A DNA stretch of 64,000 nt from Gemmatimonadota bacterium (GTDB lineage: Bacteria; Gemmatimonadota; Gemmatimonadetes; Gemmatimonadales; Gemmatimonadaceae), in NCBI GenBank assembly GCA_021324775.1, contig JAJPIM010000045.1, positions 248,001 through 312,000 on the forward strand, in the 5' to 3' direction. How positions within the stretch are numbered: position 1 is the first letter of the stretch; the number at the start of each line of letters is the position of its first letter. This document shows positions 50,738 to 59,891 of the stretch, in pieces. The position numbers and the translations under genes are program-made. Under the pieces are notes generated by a model that was not told the DNA's origin, searched no databases, and saw only the letters and a program-made list of their open reading frames with translations.

Positions 50738-53500
50738 ATGAACACGATGACCGCCGGCACCGGTCTCGCCATCGTTCTCGTAGCCGTGTCGCGCCGCGGG
50801 CCATTCGCCAGCGCGTGCTGCCTGATCCTGGCGTTCGCTGCACTGCTCGCCGCGTCTCCGCTGGCCCAGTCGGCGTGCGCGCAGAACTCCGCGGCGGCCA
50901 GCGCGCCAAAACCGGCGGGCAAGGTGCCGAAGAACGCGCGACGCCCTGCGGCGATTGCGGCACCGGGACGTGTCGTGCCCGCGCCCCCGCCGCCGGGTGA
51001 TCGGCCTGAGTCAGTCTCGGTCGTACCGGGGCCTCAGTACCGGGCGACGGCGCCTCGCAAGTGGTTTGTCGGTGACCGGTATCGTGACGTGTGGACCACG
51101 CCGATTCGTGTCCCGGTGCTCGACCTCGAGCGCTATGCCGGCGGCCTCACCCCGATCTACCCCGGCGGCGGGTTGGAAACGACCTCCCTCCATATGCACG
51201 GAGCCGACGGGATCGAGTATGTGCTGCGATCCGTCGATAAGCGTCAGGTTGTACCTCAGGAGTTGCAAGGCACGATCCTGCAGGACGTGGCCCAGGACGA
51301 AACCAGTGCCGGCTTTCCGACGGGCGCGCTCGTCGTTGCGCCGTTGCTGACCGCGGCGGGCGTGCTGCACGTCGCCGGGAGTCTCGTGGTCATTCCTGAC
51401 GACCCTCGGCTTGGCGCCTACCGGGAGGAATTCGCCGGGATGCTGGCCGAGATGGAACCCCGCCCGCGGACGGCCGACGGCGAGGATGCATTTGCCGACG
51501 CGTCGAAAGTCGAGAACACAACGAAGGTACTCGAGGACGCGACCCATGCGTCAGTCCGGATCGACGCCCGCGCGTACCTCACCGCGCGGCTCATGGACAT
51601 GTACATCGGCGATTGGGATCGAGGCCCCACGCAGTGGCGCTGGGCGCGCTGGGGTTCCAAGGCCGAGCGGATCTGGGAGCCGATTCCGCTGGATCGTGAC
51701 TGGGCGTTCGCCCGCAATAACGGCATTCTGAACGCGATCCTCCGGCTCGCCGACCCGCGGCTCACGGTGTACGACCACGCGCATCCGCCGACGCGCGAAA
51801 TGCTCGGGCTCATGACTGAGGAGTGGCAACTGGACCGACGGCTGCTGCAGGAGGTCGAGCAGCCGGTGTTCGACTCGACGGCTCGGTGGCTCCAGGGCGT
51901 GCTCACCGACTCGGTGATCGGCCTGGCCGTCGCTCAGATGCCGGGCGAGGAGCAGGCCATTCGCGGCGCGTGGCTTGCGCACGCCCTCCGGCAACGACGT
52001 GCCGAGCTCCCGGAGATCGCTCGCCGCTATTACCTGCGGATGGCCGACGGTGCCGATGTCCATACCGCCACCGAGCCGACCGTCGTCGACATCGACCGCC
52101 GGCCCGACACCGTCGATATCCGCTTCCGGCTGCGCGGCGCCCAACCCGGGGATCCCTACTTCGAGCGCCGGTTCGCCCGCCGCGAGTCCAACGAGGTCCG
52201 GCTGTATTTGGACGGCGGCCCGGACAGCATCACCGTCCGCGGCGCCCACGACGACATCCTCGTGCGCGTCATCACCGCGGCTGACGGCGACGTGCTCGTG
52301 GATTCGTCGCAGTCCGGCACCGGGGGCACGAACGTCTATGACGGGTGGCATCCCCTCCGTCTGGTCGACGCGCACTCGATCGATACCGATCATCGCCGGT
52401 GGTCACCCCCGCCGAACGACTCCGGGCCCCTCAGCTTGCAGGTGCTCGTGCGGGACGACGGCTCCCAATGCCTTGCTTATCCCTGGGCCGCCGGCAACTC
52501 GGACGTAGGGCTGGCCGTTGGAGGCGTGCTCACCTGCAGCCTCTTTGGGTTCCGCCGTCTCCCGTTCGAACTCCATCAGCGGCTCATCGCCGCCTTCACC
52601 TCCGCGACGACGGGGGGACTGCTCGACTATCTCGGCCAAGTGCGGCCGACCGGGAGTGAGGACCTGTGGTCGCTGCGGATGCGAGCATCAACCGCCGACT
52701 ACACACGGTACTTCGGCATTGGTGACGCCACGCCGCTCGGCCGTCCGGAGCGGTACTTCGAGGCACACCAGCAGTACTACGAGCTCGCTCCGGCCTTCAC
52801 CCTCGCGGTCGCCCCACACGCGACGCTCACCCTGGGCCCGGACCTCCGCTACTGGGACACGGGCCGGACGACGGCGACGTATCTCGGGTTGACGGATCCC
52901 TACGGGCTCGGGGCCTTCGGCTCCGTCAGCGCCGTCGCCGATGCCGTGATCGATACGCGGGATACGCCGGCTCTCGCCACACGGGGGGTCTTGGTCAACA
53001 TTGGCGCGCGCGGGGTTCCGGGGTGGTGGACCGCGTTTCAGTCGTACGGCCAGTTGCACGGAGTGGCATCGACCTACCTCACGGCTGCGGGGCTCCCGCT
53101 TTCCCCCACCTTGGCGCTCCGCGCGGGCGGCGAGAAGATCTGGGGTACGGCACCCTATCAAGACCTGGCGCACATTGGCGCGCAGACCGTCTTCGATCCG
53201 TTCACTGTGCGGGGCTACTTCCCCGACCGCTTTGCAGGGCAGGCATCAGCATTTGGCACGGTCCAGCTCGAGGTCACGGTCGCGCATCCCAAGCTGATCG
53301 TCCCGGCGGAGTTGGGCCTCGTCGGATTCAACGACATCGGTCGCGTATTCGCGTCCGGAGATCCCGCGTCGGTGTGGCACAATGGAACCGGCGGGGGCAT
53401 CTGGACCGCGTGGCTCCAGCGGACGGTGGCAGGCAGCGCCCTCATGGTTCACGGGAGCGACGGGACACGTATCTATGTGGGAGTAGGCACGGGGTTCTGA
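50738..53500 (+). CDS. giant outer-membrane protein with kinase-like motif 2
   Basis: A 920-residue tandem paralogue of the previous gene (about 60 % identical by eye), starting five bases after its stop. Same order: signal peptide (LAFAALLAASPLAQ), Pro-rich linker, GLTPIYPGGGLETTSLHM, MDMYIGDWDRGPTQWRW, WEPIPLDRDWAFARNNG, then the barrel with the PYQDLAHIGAQTVFDPF and FNDIGRVFASGDPASVW segments and a final VGVGTGF. The central D-W-D-R loop is kept although the sequence around it differs, which supports functional importance. Confidence 0.75.
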   Translation: MNTMTAGTGLAIVLVAVSRRGPFASACCLILAFAALLAASPLAQSACAQNSAAASAPKPAGKVPKNARRPAAIAAPGRVVPAPPPPGDRPESVSVVPGPQYRATAPRKWFVGDRYRDVWTTPIRVPVLDLERYAGGLTPIYPGGGLETTSLHMHGADGIEYVLRSVDKRQVVPQELQGTILQDVAQDETSAGFPTGALVVAPLLTAAGVLHVAGSLVVIPDDPRLGAYREEFAGMLAEMEPRPRTADGEDAFADASKVENTTKVLEDATHASVRIDARAYLTARLMDMYIGDWDRGPTQWRWARWGSKAERIWEPIPLDRDWAFARNNGILNAILRLADPRLTVYDHAHPPTREMLGLMTEEWQLDRRLLQEVEQPVFDSTARWLQGVLTDSVIGLAVAQMPGEEQAIRGAWLAHALRQRRAELPEIARRYYLRMADGADVHTATEPTVVDIDRRPDTVDIRFRLRGAQPGDPYFERRFARRESNEVRLYLDGGPDSITVRGAHDDILVRVITAADGDVLVDSSQSGTGGTNVYDGWHPLRLVDAHSIDTDHRRWSPPPNDSGPLSLQVLVRDDGSQCLAYPWAAGNSDVGLAVGGVLTCSLFGFRRLPFELHQRLIAAFTSATTGGLLDYLGQVRPTGSEDLWSLRMRASTADYTRYFGIGDATPLGRPERYFEAHQQYYELAPAFTLAVAPHATLTLGPDLRYWDTGRTTATYLGLTDPYGLGAFGSVSAVADAVIDTRDTPALATRGVLVNIGARGVPGWWTAFQSYGQLHGVASTYLTAAGLPLSPTLALRAGGEKIWGTAPYQDLAHIGAQTVFDPFTVRGYFPDRFAGQASAFGTVQLEVTVAHPKLIVPAELGLVGFNDIGRVFASGDPASVWHNGTGGGIWTAWLQRTVAGSALMVHGSDGTRIYVGVGTGF

Positions 53501-53545
53501 TGGCAATTCCTCGCCGCGACGCTCGGCCGGGCGGTCGGTAACGCA

Positions 53546-54160
53546 ATGTCATCCTACTACAAGGACGGCGACTCGTATACAGTCGACCCGGCACACAGTG
53601 GGGCACGATTCCACCTGCATGCGATGGGCGTGCCGGTTTTTCGAGGCACGCTCCCACTGAGTGGGGGTGAGCTTGTGATCGATATCAATGGTGGAATCCG
53701 CACGGCCAATTTCCAGTTGGACGCAACGGGCATCACGTTCGAGGGGCCCATCGACCAGCGCAGCACTCGAGGACTGTTCGGAACAGCTTCCCATCCGCTG
53801 ATAGAGTTTGAGACGCAGTGGGCACGATCCGTGGGGCCCGGTCTCCACGAGCTCGATGGAGTACTCCGGCTGCACGGCCAGGAGCACGTATTCACGCTGC
53901 GGGCGGAGCGCGGAGCGTGGGAAGGGCCGGCGAATGACTCCCGCTGGTATCGGGGGCTCGTGAGTGGCGGATTGGACCGCAAAGCCTGGGAGTTGCGCTC
54001 TCATAGCCTTGCCGATGGTGCCCTCCTGCTACTCGGCCACGAGGTCCATTTCGAGGTCGCCCTCTGCGCCGGGCCGCGGGCCACGTCTCAGCCGCCGGCC
54101 CAAACGGATCGCCGGCCGGAGGATCGGAGCGCGTCTGATGACGCTGATCGAGTGGAATAG
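53546..54160 (+). CDS. YceI-family lipid-binding protein
   Basis: A 204-residue beta-barrel-type protein: SYTVDPAHSGARFHLHAMG at the start is the YceI signature (D-x-x-H-S-x-v-x-F), then a series of strands with GGIRTANFQLDATGITF and the TASHPLIEFET segment in the usual place. Members bind isoprenoid or other lipophilic molecules. No signal peptide, in contrast to periplasmic YceI. A Pro/Arg/Asp-rich tail follows residue 175. Same direction as the OMP genes, 45 bases downstream, so it may belong to that operon. Confidence 0.8.
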   Translation: MSSYYKDGDSYTVDPAHSGARFHLHAMGVPVFRGTLPLSGGELVIDINGGIRTANFQLDATGITFEGPIDQRSTRGLFGTASHPLIEFETQWARSVGPGLHELDGVLRLHGQEHVFTLRAERGAWEGPANDSRWYRGLVSGGLDRKAWELRSHSLADGALLLLGHEVHFEVALCAGPRATSQPPAQTDRRPEDRSASDDADRVE

Positions 54161-54242
54161 GCTCGGATAACACTACCCGTGGCGAAAGTGTGCCAGAGAC
54201 CAACGGAACGCTTCGGTCACTCAGTACGGCGCGAAGGGCGAG

Positions 54243-55148
54243 TCACGGCTTGACCGCGCGCACCGAACTCCAGAGCGCCCAGCCCGGATTGACCCGGTTC
54301 GGGTACAGTGCCAGCATTTTGTCGTAGAGCGCCTGGGCGGTTGTCGTCTGCTCCACCAGCCGATCGAAATCGCGAATGTACTGCCTGGTCTCTTCGATGA
54401 CCTTGGGGTTGTCCTCGTTGTCCGGTCGCTTGTGTGACGCGATGACCGCGAGGGGATTGAGCGACTCCATCTTGTCGAGCGCAGCGATCCATTCGCGTCG
54501 TGACTGCGGGGTTGACTCGGCCAGGTAGAGATGAACGTCATTGTACGCGGCATCGCCCGCGACCACGAGTCCGATGGAGGGGACATTCAGACAGGTCGTA
54601 TCATCCGTGTCGGTATGGCCAAGCGCCACGGCGACCAATTCTTGCCCTTCCAGGCCAATCACATTCCCCTCGAGCTCCTCCGCGATCACGAGCTTGTCCG
54701 GAATCTGGCCTGGGAAGGCGGCCTTCCAGATTGTCTCCAGAGACTCTTGGGACGCATTGCGGCGCATCTGTTTGACCACCGTGGGCGTGGCGACTGCGAC
54801 TGCATCCGGGAATCGCTCGAGCAGAGTGCCGATCCCAAACCAATGGTCTCCGTGGCCATGGGTGATGTAGATGGTTGTCAGATTCTTGCCTTTGGTCGTG
54901 ACCCAATCGGCCAGAGCGTTGGCCTGCTTGACCGTCATGAAGGCGTCCACCAGGACGGCGTCTTGCGCACCATAGATGAGGGTTGACGCCGTCGCCTGGA
55001 AGAATGTCTCGCTCACGCCCGGGGGTGCGTCACGAGTGACAATGGGTAGGCCGGGCGTCACGAACACGTCCCAGCGTAGACGAGTGGCGCGTGTTGTATT
55101 CGGCGCTGAATCTACGGCCTGTGCCGGCTTGGCCTGAGCGAACGACAT
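54243..55148 (-). CDS. MBL-fold metallo-hydrolase
   Basis: A 301-residue enzyme from ATG 55148, preceded by AGGAGA. Metal motifs: THGHGDHWFG (HxHxDH), the His in ALGHTDTDDTTC, the Asp in VAGDAAYNDVHLY, and ASHKRPDNEDN carrying the last His. No export signal. Relatives cover lactonases, aryl-sulfatase-like and detoxifying enzymes. Downstream of the alpha/beta hydrolase gene in the same direction (129-base gap), so they may form one unit. Confidence 0.87.
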   Translation of the reverse strand: MSFAQAKPAQAVDSAPNTTRATRLRWDVFVTPGLPIVTRDAPPGVSETFFQATASTLIYGAQDAVLVDAFMTVKQANALADWVTTKGKNLTTIYITHGHGDHWFGIGTLLERFPDAVAVATPTVVKQMRRNASQESLETIWKAAFPGQIPDKLVIAEELEGNVIGLEGQELVAVALGHTDTDDTTCLNVPSIGLVVAGDAAYNDVHLYLAESTPQSRREWIAALDKMESLNPLAVIASHKRPDNEDNPKVIEETRQYIRDFDRLVEQTTTAQALYDKMLALYPNRVNPGWALWSSVRAVKP

Positions 55149-55277
55149 CTTGGTCTCCTGTGTACGTGATTCTTCATCGGTTGCGCGCCCATCCGCGATG
55201 CGGAGAACCGGAGCCGGCGCGTCCCCCGCGGTGTGTCCCGATCGTCGCACGGTGGTCGCGGGGGACGCCTGGAACGG

Positions 55278-56033
55278 CTACGCCGGAATTGCGGCGTTGC
55301 GAGCCCCGCTTGCAGCCTTGCCGGCAGCCGTAGCGGATTCCTGGACGGCTCGTGCCGCGGCACGGATGACGTCGATGACCTTGCCGGGGTGGGACAGCAT
55401 CGCGACGTGGCTGCTGTCGATCGCGTGAGTGATCGCACCCATGCGCTTCGCCAGGAAGCGTTCCAGATCCGGCTGAACCGTGCGGTCGTTGTTGGCCACG
55501 ATGTACCAACTGGGCTTTGACTTCCAGGCCACTCCAGGGGCGTTCCGGCTGAACAGGTCGGCAGCCGGCGCATAGTGGGTCGCCCAGACAAGCAGTTGTT
55601 CCTGTTCCGGGAGGTCTCCCGCAAAGCACTCGATGCCCTCCGGACGCAACCAGAAGCGCCCGTCCGCGAGTTCGACGTACTTGAACACGTCGGTCACGGG
55701 AAACTTCTCCTGCTGGCTCTGGGATGTTTCGTCTGCGTCGGGGGCCAGCGCGGCGATGTACACGAGTCCAGCGACGCGGTCGTCAGTGCCTGCCGCGGTG
55801 ATGACACTGCCTCCGTAGGAGTGGCCGACAAGGATGGCCGGGCTGCTGACCCGCCCGAGCGTCCGCTTTACCGTGGCCACGTCCCCTTCGGGAGTGTCGA
55901 GGCCGTATTGAGCGGCGATCACTTCGTGCCCATCTGCCTGAAGTGTGGGGATCACTTTGCTGAAGCATGAGCCATCTGCCCAGATCCCGTGGCAGAAGAC
56001 GATGCTCGGTTTGGCCGCGCGTGTGGGTGTCAT
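55278..56033 (-). CDS. alpha/beta hydrolase
   Basis: A 251-residue enzyme: FCHGIWADGSCF (oxyanion His-Gly), VGHSYGGSVITAAG (nucleophile elbow), and catalytic His in IDSSHVAMLSHPGKV. The layout is that of small pimeloyl-carrier-like/RsbQ-type esterases often found in aromatic-compound operons and annotated as general hydrolases. An Ala-rich tail (about 30 residues) follows the domain and has no counterpart in the family core. Confidence 0.87.
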   Translation of the reverse strand: MTPTRAAKPSIVFCHGIWADGSCFSKVIPTLQADGHEVIAAQYGLDTPEGDVATVKRTLGRVSSPAILVGHSYGGSVITAAGTDDRVAGLVYIAALAPDADETSQSQQEKFPVTDVFKYVELADGRFWLRPEGIECFAGDLPEQEQLLVWATHYAPAADLFSRNAPGVAWKSKPSWYIVANNDRTVQPDLERFLAKRMGAITHAIDSSHVAMLSHPGKVIDVIRAAARAVQESATAAGKAASGARNAAIPA

Positions 56034-56241
56034 GGGGTGTTCCTCTGTGAGAGTGACGTTGGGGTCATGTGGCAACGAGGGCGCCGGGAACGGCAGCACC
56101 CAGATGATCGAGAGTGTTTGCGGTCATCATGGACGGGGACACCCCACTCACGATCGTGATATTCGAGCATCAGCGGATTATCCACGCTCGCCCAGGCGCA
56201 CCGATGGGGTGTCACGATTGCGGCGTTGCGTGCCGTCTTTC

Positions 56242-56508
56242 TCACTCTGTCCTCGACTGCTCACTGTCCATCCACGCTCGGATGTACGGCAGACAATGGA
56301 GGAGCTCGATCCCTTCCGTCTCGCACGCAACCAGGAAGTGCACGGCATTCATGTCCACCAGCATCACCTCTCCGAGATCGAGGGCCACCCTACCCCGGTC
56401 GCCCCGCACCTGGGCTTCGATCTCGGCGACGTTCTCCGAGTCGATGCGCCCGATGAGGTGGTGCACCGTCGTCCCCTGATCGCGCGATGTTTCGATCCTG
56501 AGCGTCAT
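56242..56508 (-). CDS. small STAS-domain protein
   Basis: An 88-residue STAS domain: VHHLIGRIDSENVAEIEAQ and RVALDLGEVMLVDMNAVHFLV. In SpoIIAA-type proteins the DS-x-G-L loop carries the phosphorylatable Ser; here the loop reads DMNAV, with no Ser or Thr, so switching by phosphorylation is unlikely. It may be a constitutive anti-anti-sigma-like or protein-interaction module. Located just downstream of the sigma-54-type activator gene, in the same direction. Confidence 0.75.
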   Translation of the reverse strand: MTLRIETSRDQGTTVHHLIGRIDSENVAEIEAQVRGDRGRVALDLGEVMLVDMNAVHFLVACETEGIELLHCLPYIRAWMDSEQSRTE

Positions 56509-56653
56509 GGGCTCGCGTCGCAGTCCGGACGCCCCCGAGGGCAAACCACGGACCGCCGCTAACCTATTGGAAGGCGGCCACTTGCCAAACCGATGCAGTG
56601 CTGATTTTTCGGAAAATGCCGAACGCTCGTCGTTCGCTCGGCGCGTGGGGACG

Positions 56654-58702
56654 CTACCGCGCCCGGAACCGGTACTTGTCGATCTGGAGCGTCCGGATCT
56701 TGGAATCCAATGTCTGGCGCGGGATCCCGAGCTTGGCTGCGGCGCCGGATGGCCCGGAGACTCGGCCGTGCGAGCCAGCCAAGGCAGCTTCGATAATTTC
56801 TTTCTCACGCTCCACGAGCGTGCCACGAAGCGGAGCGCTCGGTGTCGCCACACGTGCTGGCTTTCTGACCAGCCAGGACTCGTCTACCGAGAACGTCTCG
56901 GCTTCGCAAAGCACGACGGCGCGCTCGATCACGTTCTGGAGCTCGCGAACATTGCCTGGCCAGTCGTACGCCTGAAGGCGTCGCATGGTTGCCTTGTCAA
57001 TGTGGCGAATGCGTTTGCCCGCCCTCTTCGCATAGCGCTCGACGAGGTAGGACACGAGCATGGGCACATCGTCCGCTCGCTCGCGGAGCGGAGGGACCCT
57101 GATCGGGAAGACGTCGAGCCTGTAGTAGAGATCCTGGCGGAATGTCCCGCCCGCGACCGCGTCGTCGAGATCCTGATTGGTTGCGGCGATCACGCGGACG
57201 TCGACGGGGATCGGATGATTGCTGCCGACCCGCTCCACCTCGCGCTCCTGCAGCACGCGGAGCAACGCGGTTTGGGCTTCAGCAGGAAGATCGCCGATCT
57301 CATCAAGAAAGATGGTGCCGCGGTCGGCGGCCTCGAATCGGCCGAGCCGCCGCTGCAGCGCTCCTGTGAACGCGCCTTTCTCGTGACCGAACAACTCGGA
57401 CGCGATGAGTGATGCGGGAATCGCCGCACAGTTCACTCGGATGAACGCGTGGCTGGCGCGGCTCGAGCGTTTGTGAATGGCACGTGCCACGAGCTCCTTG
57501 CCGGTCCCGGTCTCGCCCGTGACGAGCACGGTGGAATCCGTCGGCGCCACGCGGGCGACTTGCGACAGGACACGTCGCAATGGCGCGGACGATCCGACGA
57601 TTTCTTCGAACATCGACGCGCGATCGGCGTCCTCACGCAGCGCAATGTTCTCGCTCAGGATCCGTTCCTCGGCGCGCTTGCGGTCGTCTATCTCGGTCCC
57701 GGTAGCGTACCACCGGATGACCGCTCCGCGCTCGTCGCGGAATGGGTTGTACTTGATGAGGAACCAGCGATACTGGCCGTCATGCCGCCGGGCCCGCTGC
57801 TCGTTCTCGAAGGGCAGCGTGCCGGACAACCCCGCGCGCCGCTCGTCCGCGACCCTCGCCACGTCTTCGGGATGAAAGATCCGCGCACGAAACTCAGGTG
57901 CGAGTACTTCCTCCATCGCCAGACCCGTGAAGTCCAGCACCGCCTGATTGGCGTAGACCGCGGCGCCGTCAGCGCTCAGTACGATGATCGTCTGGGGAAT
58001 CGCATCCGTGATCTGCCGGAGCTCCTGTTCATCTCGCCGGAGTCGCTCGGCTGAAGCCTGAACCTCGAGCAGGGCCTGCTTCAGTGCGGCTCGCGCGCGT
58101 TCGCTTTCGATCGCTATGATGGCGATGTGCCCTGCGTCCTCGATCAGTTGAAGCTCGCGCATGCTCGGGCGTCGCGGAGTCGGGTAATACATGGCGAAGG
58201 TGCCAAGGAGCGCGCCGGTCTTCGAGATCAGCGGCTCAGACCACGAGGCTCGCAAGCCGTAACCAAGCGCCACCTGTCGTGACTTTTCCGGCGGAGCACC
58301 TGACCAGCGAGAGTCGCTCGCGATGTCCGAGATGATGATGCGTTCTCGGCAAAAGGCGGCCGTGCCGCAGGAGCCTATGTCGGGGCCGATCTCGAGTGGC
58401 GTGATCGCTTGGGTCCACCCCGTCGGGACTCGGGGACCTGCCGCGGGCCATAGGCGCTGCCCGTCGGGATCAGCCAGCAAGATTGTCGACATCATCGCGT
58501 CGTCCTGCGCGTCGATCGCCTCGCACAGACTCGCGAGGACGTCGCGCAGGCTGGCTCCCGCGGCGATCATCTCGAGCGTGCCCTTCGCGGCACTGAGCAG
58601 CGAGCCGGCCGCGCTGCCGCGCCCCGCGGCATCTGCCCGCGCGCCTAGTCCTGGGCCCCCGCGCCCATCAGGAATCACAGCATGCGGTTCTGATATACCC
58701 AC
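56654..58702 (-). CDS. sigma-54-dependent transcriptional activator (GAF-PAS-AAA-Fis)
   Basis: A 682-residue activator from GTG 58702 with GGAGGAG just upstream. Residues 35-190 GAF, 220-345 PAS with PAC ([17 protein letters not shown]), 370-600 AAA+ domain with Walker A GETGTGKE, the sigma-54 contact loop GAFTGA, Walker [11 protein letters not shown] and R-finger region, and a C-terminal Fis-type HTH ([17 protein letters not shown]). It senses an internal signal through GAF/PAS and opens sigma-54 promoters. I found no unmistakable -24/-12 promoter beside it. Confidence 0.92.
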   Translation of the reverse strand: MGISEPHAVIPDGRGGPGLGARADAAGRGSAAGSLLSAAKGTLEMIAAGASLRDVLASLCEAIDAQDDAMMSTILLADPDGQRLWPAAGPRVPTGWTQAITPLEIGPDIGSCGTAAFCRERIIISDIASDSRWSGAPPEKSRQVALGYGLRASWSEPLISKTGALLGTFAMYYPTPRRPSMRELQLIEDAGHIAIIAIESERARAALKQALLEVQASAERLRRDEQELRQITDAIPQTIIVLSADGAAVYANQAVLDFTGLAMEEVLAPEFRARIFHPEDVARVADERRAGLSGTLPFENEQRARRHDGQYRWFLIKYNPFRDERGAVIRWYATGTEIDDRKRAEERILSENIALREDADRASMFEEIVGSSAPLRRVLSQVARVAPTDSTVLVTGETGTGKELVARAIHKRSSRASHAFIRVNCAAIPASLIASELFGHEKGAFTGALQRRLGRFEAADRGTIFLDEIGDLPAEAQTALLRVLQEREVERVGSNHPIPVDVRVIAATNQDLDDAVAGGTFRQDLYYRLDVFPIRVPPLRERADDVPMLVSYLVERYAKRAGKRIRHIDKATMRRLQAYDWPGNVRELQNVIERAVVLCEAETFSVDESWLVRKPARVATPSAPLRGTLVEREKEIIEAALAGSHGRVSGPSGAAAKLGIPRQTLDSKIRTLQIDKYRFRAR

Positions 58703-59068
58703 CCGGGTCTCCTCCCGGCCCCCAGGACGCCGGTCACCTTGCACAGGAGAGGTACAACCACGCGCCGCCGTTCATCCTTGTACGTTAGCCTCTGGCGATC
58801 GCTCCTGCGAGTGTGCCCGGGATGCGCTGGCGGTGCACGTCTCCGCGGTCAGCCACGGCAAGGCGACGCTCTATCCCGAAAGGCCGATACCGGCGTCTCC
58901 GCCTTTGCAGACGCACGCGCGCCGGGCACAGAGTAGACTTCGCGGCGCGCTGACACCACCACCGCGACTGAGGATGACGACACACGGCCGCCGCGGCCAC
59001 CCAGCGTTCGTATACCTTCGTGGTGGCAGTGGGCGTCTGAAACGTTGCCCGACAAGGAGGACCGGATA
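58703..59068. promoter_or_regulatory. divergent region with regulon promoter D
   Basis: Of these 366 bases, 58869-58950 is the promoter block: CGTCT (58894-58898) N10 AGACG (58909-58913), 20 bases, -10 TAGACT (58934-58939); the crotonase gene starts 130 bases after the -10. Nothing else recognisable in the rest. Confidence 0.75.
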
Positions 59069-59833
59069 ATGTCGAGTTTCTCGAGTTACCGCGACAGCTT
59101 CCCACACGCCAGGCTTGCCCGTTCCCCGGCTGGCGTGCTCGAAGTGGTGCTTCACACGAACGGCGAGACTCTGATCTTCAACGGGCACTCCCACGAGGAG
59201 TTCGTCGACCTCTTCCATCAAGTCGGCCAGGATGCAGAGAATCGGACAGTCATTCTCACCGGTGCAGGTCAGGCGTTCATCGACAACATCGAGTCTGAGG
59301 GCTTTGATTTCTTCTCACCGAGAGGCTTCGACAAGATCTATCGCGAGGGCAAGAAGATCCTTGCCAACTTGCTCGACATTCCGGTCCCCGTCATTGCCGC
59401 TGTCAACGGACCTGCTACTGTCCACTCTGAATACATACTGCTCGCTGATATTGTCATCGCGACGCCGGACACCGTATTTCAGGACAAGCCTCACTTTGCC
59501 TTCGGAATCGTGCCCGGAGACGGAATTCATTCTCTCTGGCCCGAAGTGATCGGCTCGATCCGCGGCCGAACATTCGTGCTGACGCAACAAGCCATCGCTG
59601 CCGACGAGGCACGGACCCTGGGCGTGGTCAGCGAGATAGTCCCCCGCGAGCGCCTGATGCAGCGCGCGCGGGAGATCGCCGATCGTATCGCGAAGCTGCC
59701 TCCGTTGACCGCCAGTTATACCCGTGTGGCGATGACCCAGAAACTCCGGCGCCTGGTCGACGAAAGCGTCGGGTACGGCCTTGCACTGGAGGGTATCTCC
59801 GCCGCGGACGTCGCGCGCACGCAAGGCGGTTGA
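59069..59833 (+). CDS. crotonase-family enzyme, possibly beta-diketone hydrolase
   Basis: A 254-residue enoyl-CoA hydratase/isomerase-fold protein from ATG 59069 with a perfect AAGGAGG. IPVPVIAAVNGPATVHSEYI is the oxyanion-hole helix; but the second half reads FAFGIVPGDGIHSLWPEVIG, close to the PGDG-(I/V)-H region of 6-oxocamphor hydrolase, which cleaves C-C bonds of cyclic beta-diketones without CoA. I would therefore not call it a hydratase without a test. It is alone under promoter D and convergent with the amidohydrolase operon. Confidence 0.85.
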   Translation: MSSFSSYRDSFPHARLARSPAGVLEVVLHTNGETLIFNGHSHEEFVDLFHQVGQDAENRTVILTGAGQAFIDNIESEGFDFFSPRGFDKIYREGKKILANLLDIPVPVIAAVNGPATVHSEYILLADIVIATPDTVFQDKPHFAFGIVPGDGIHSLWPEVIGSIRGRTFVLTQQAIAADEARTLGVVSEIVPRERLMQRAREIADRIAKLPPLTASYTRVAMTQKLRRLVDESVGYGLALEGISAADVARTQGG

Positions 59834-59859
59834 TTGCGCAGTAACCCGCGAGCCGGCGC

Positions 59860-59876
59860 GCGCGCCTTCGGCGCGC
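59860..59876. terminator. bidirectional hairpin between convergent genes
   Basis: GCGCGCC and GGCGCGC around a TTC loop, in the 58-base gap between the convergent crotonase-family and amidohydrolase genes. It would serve both transcripts. Confidence 0.6.
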
Positions 59877-59891
59877 CCCCGGCCGCAGGGA

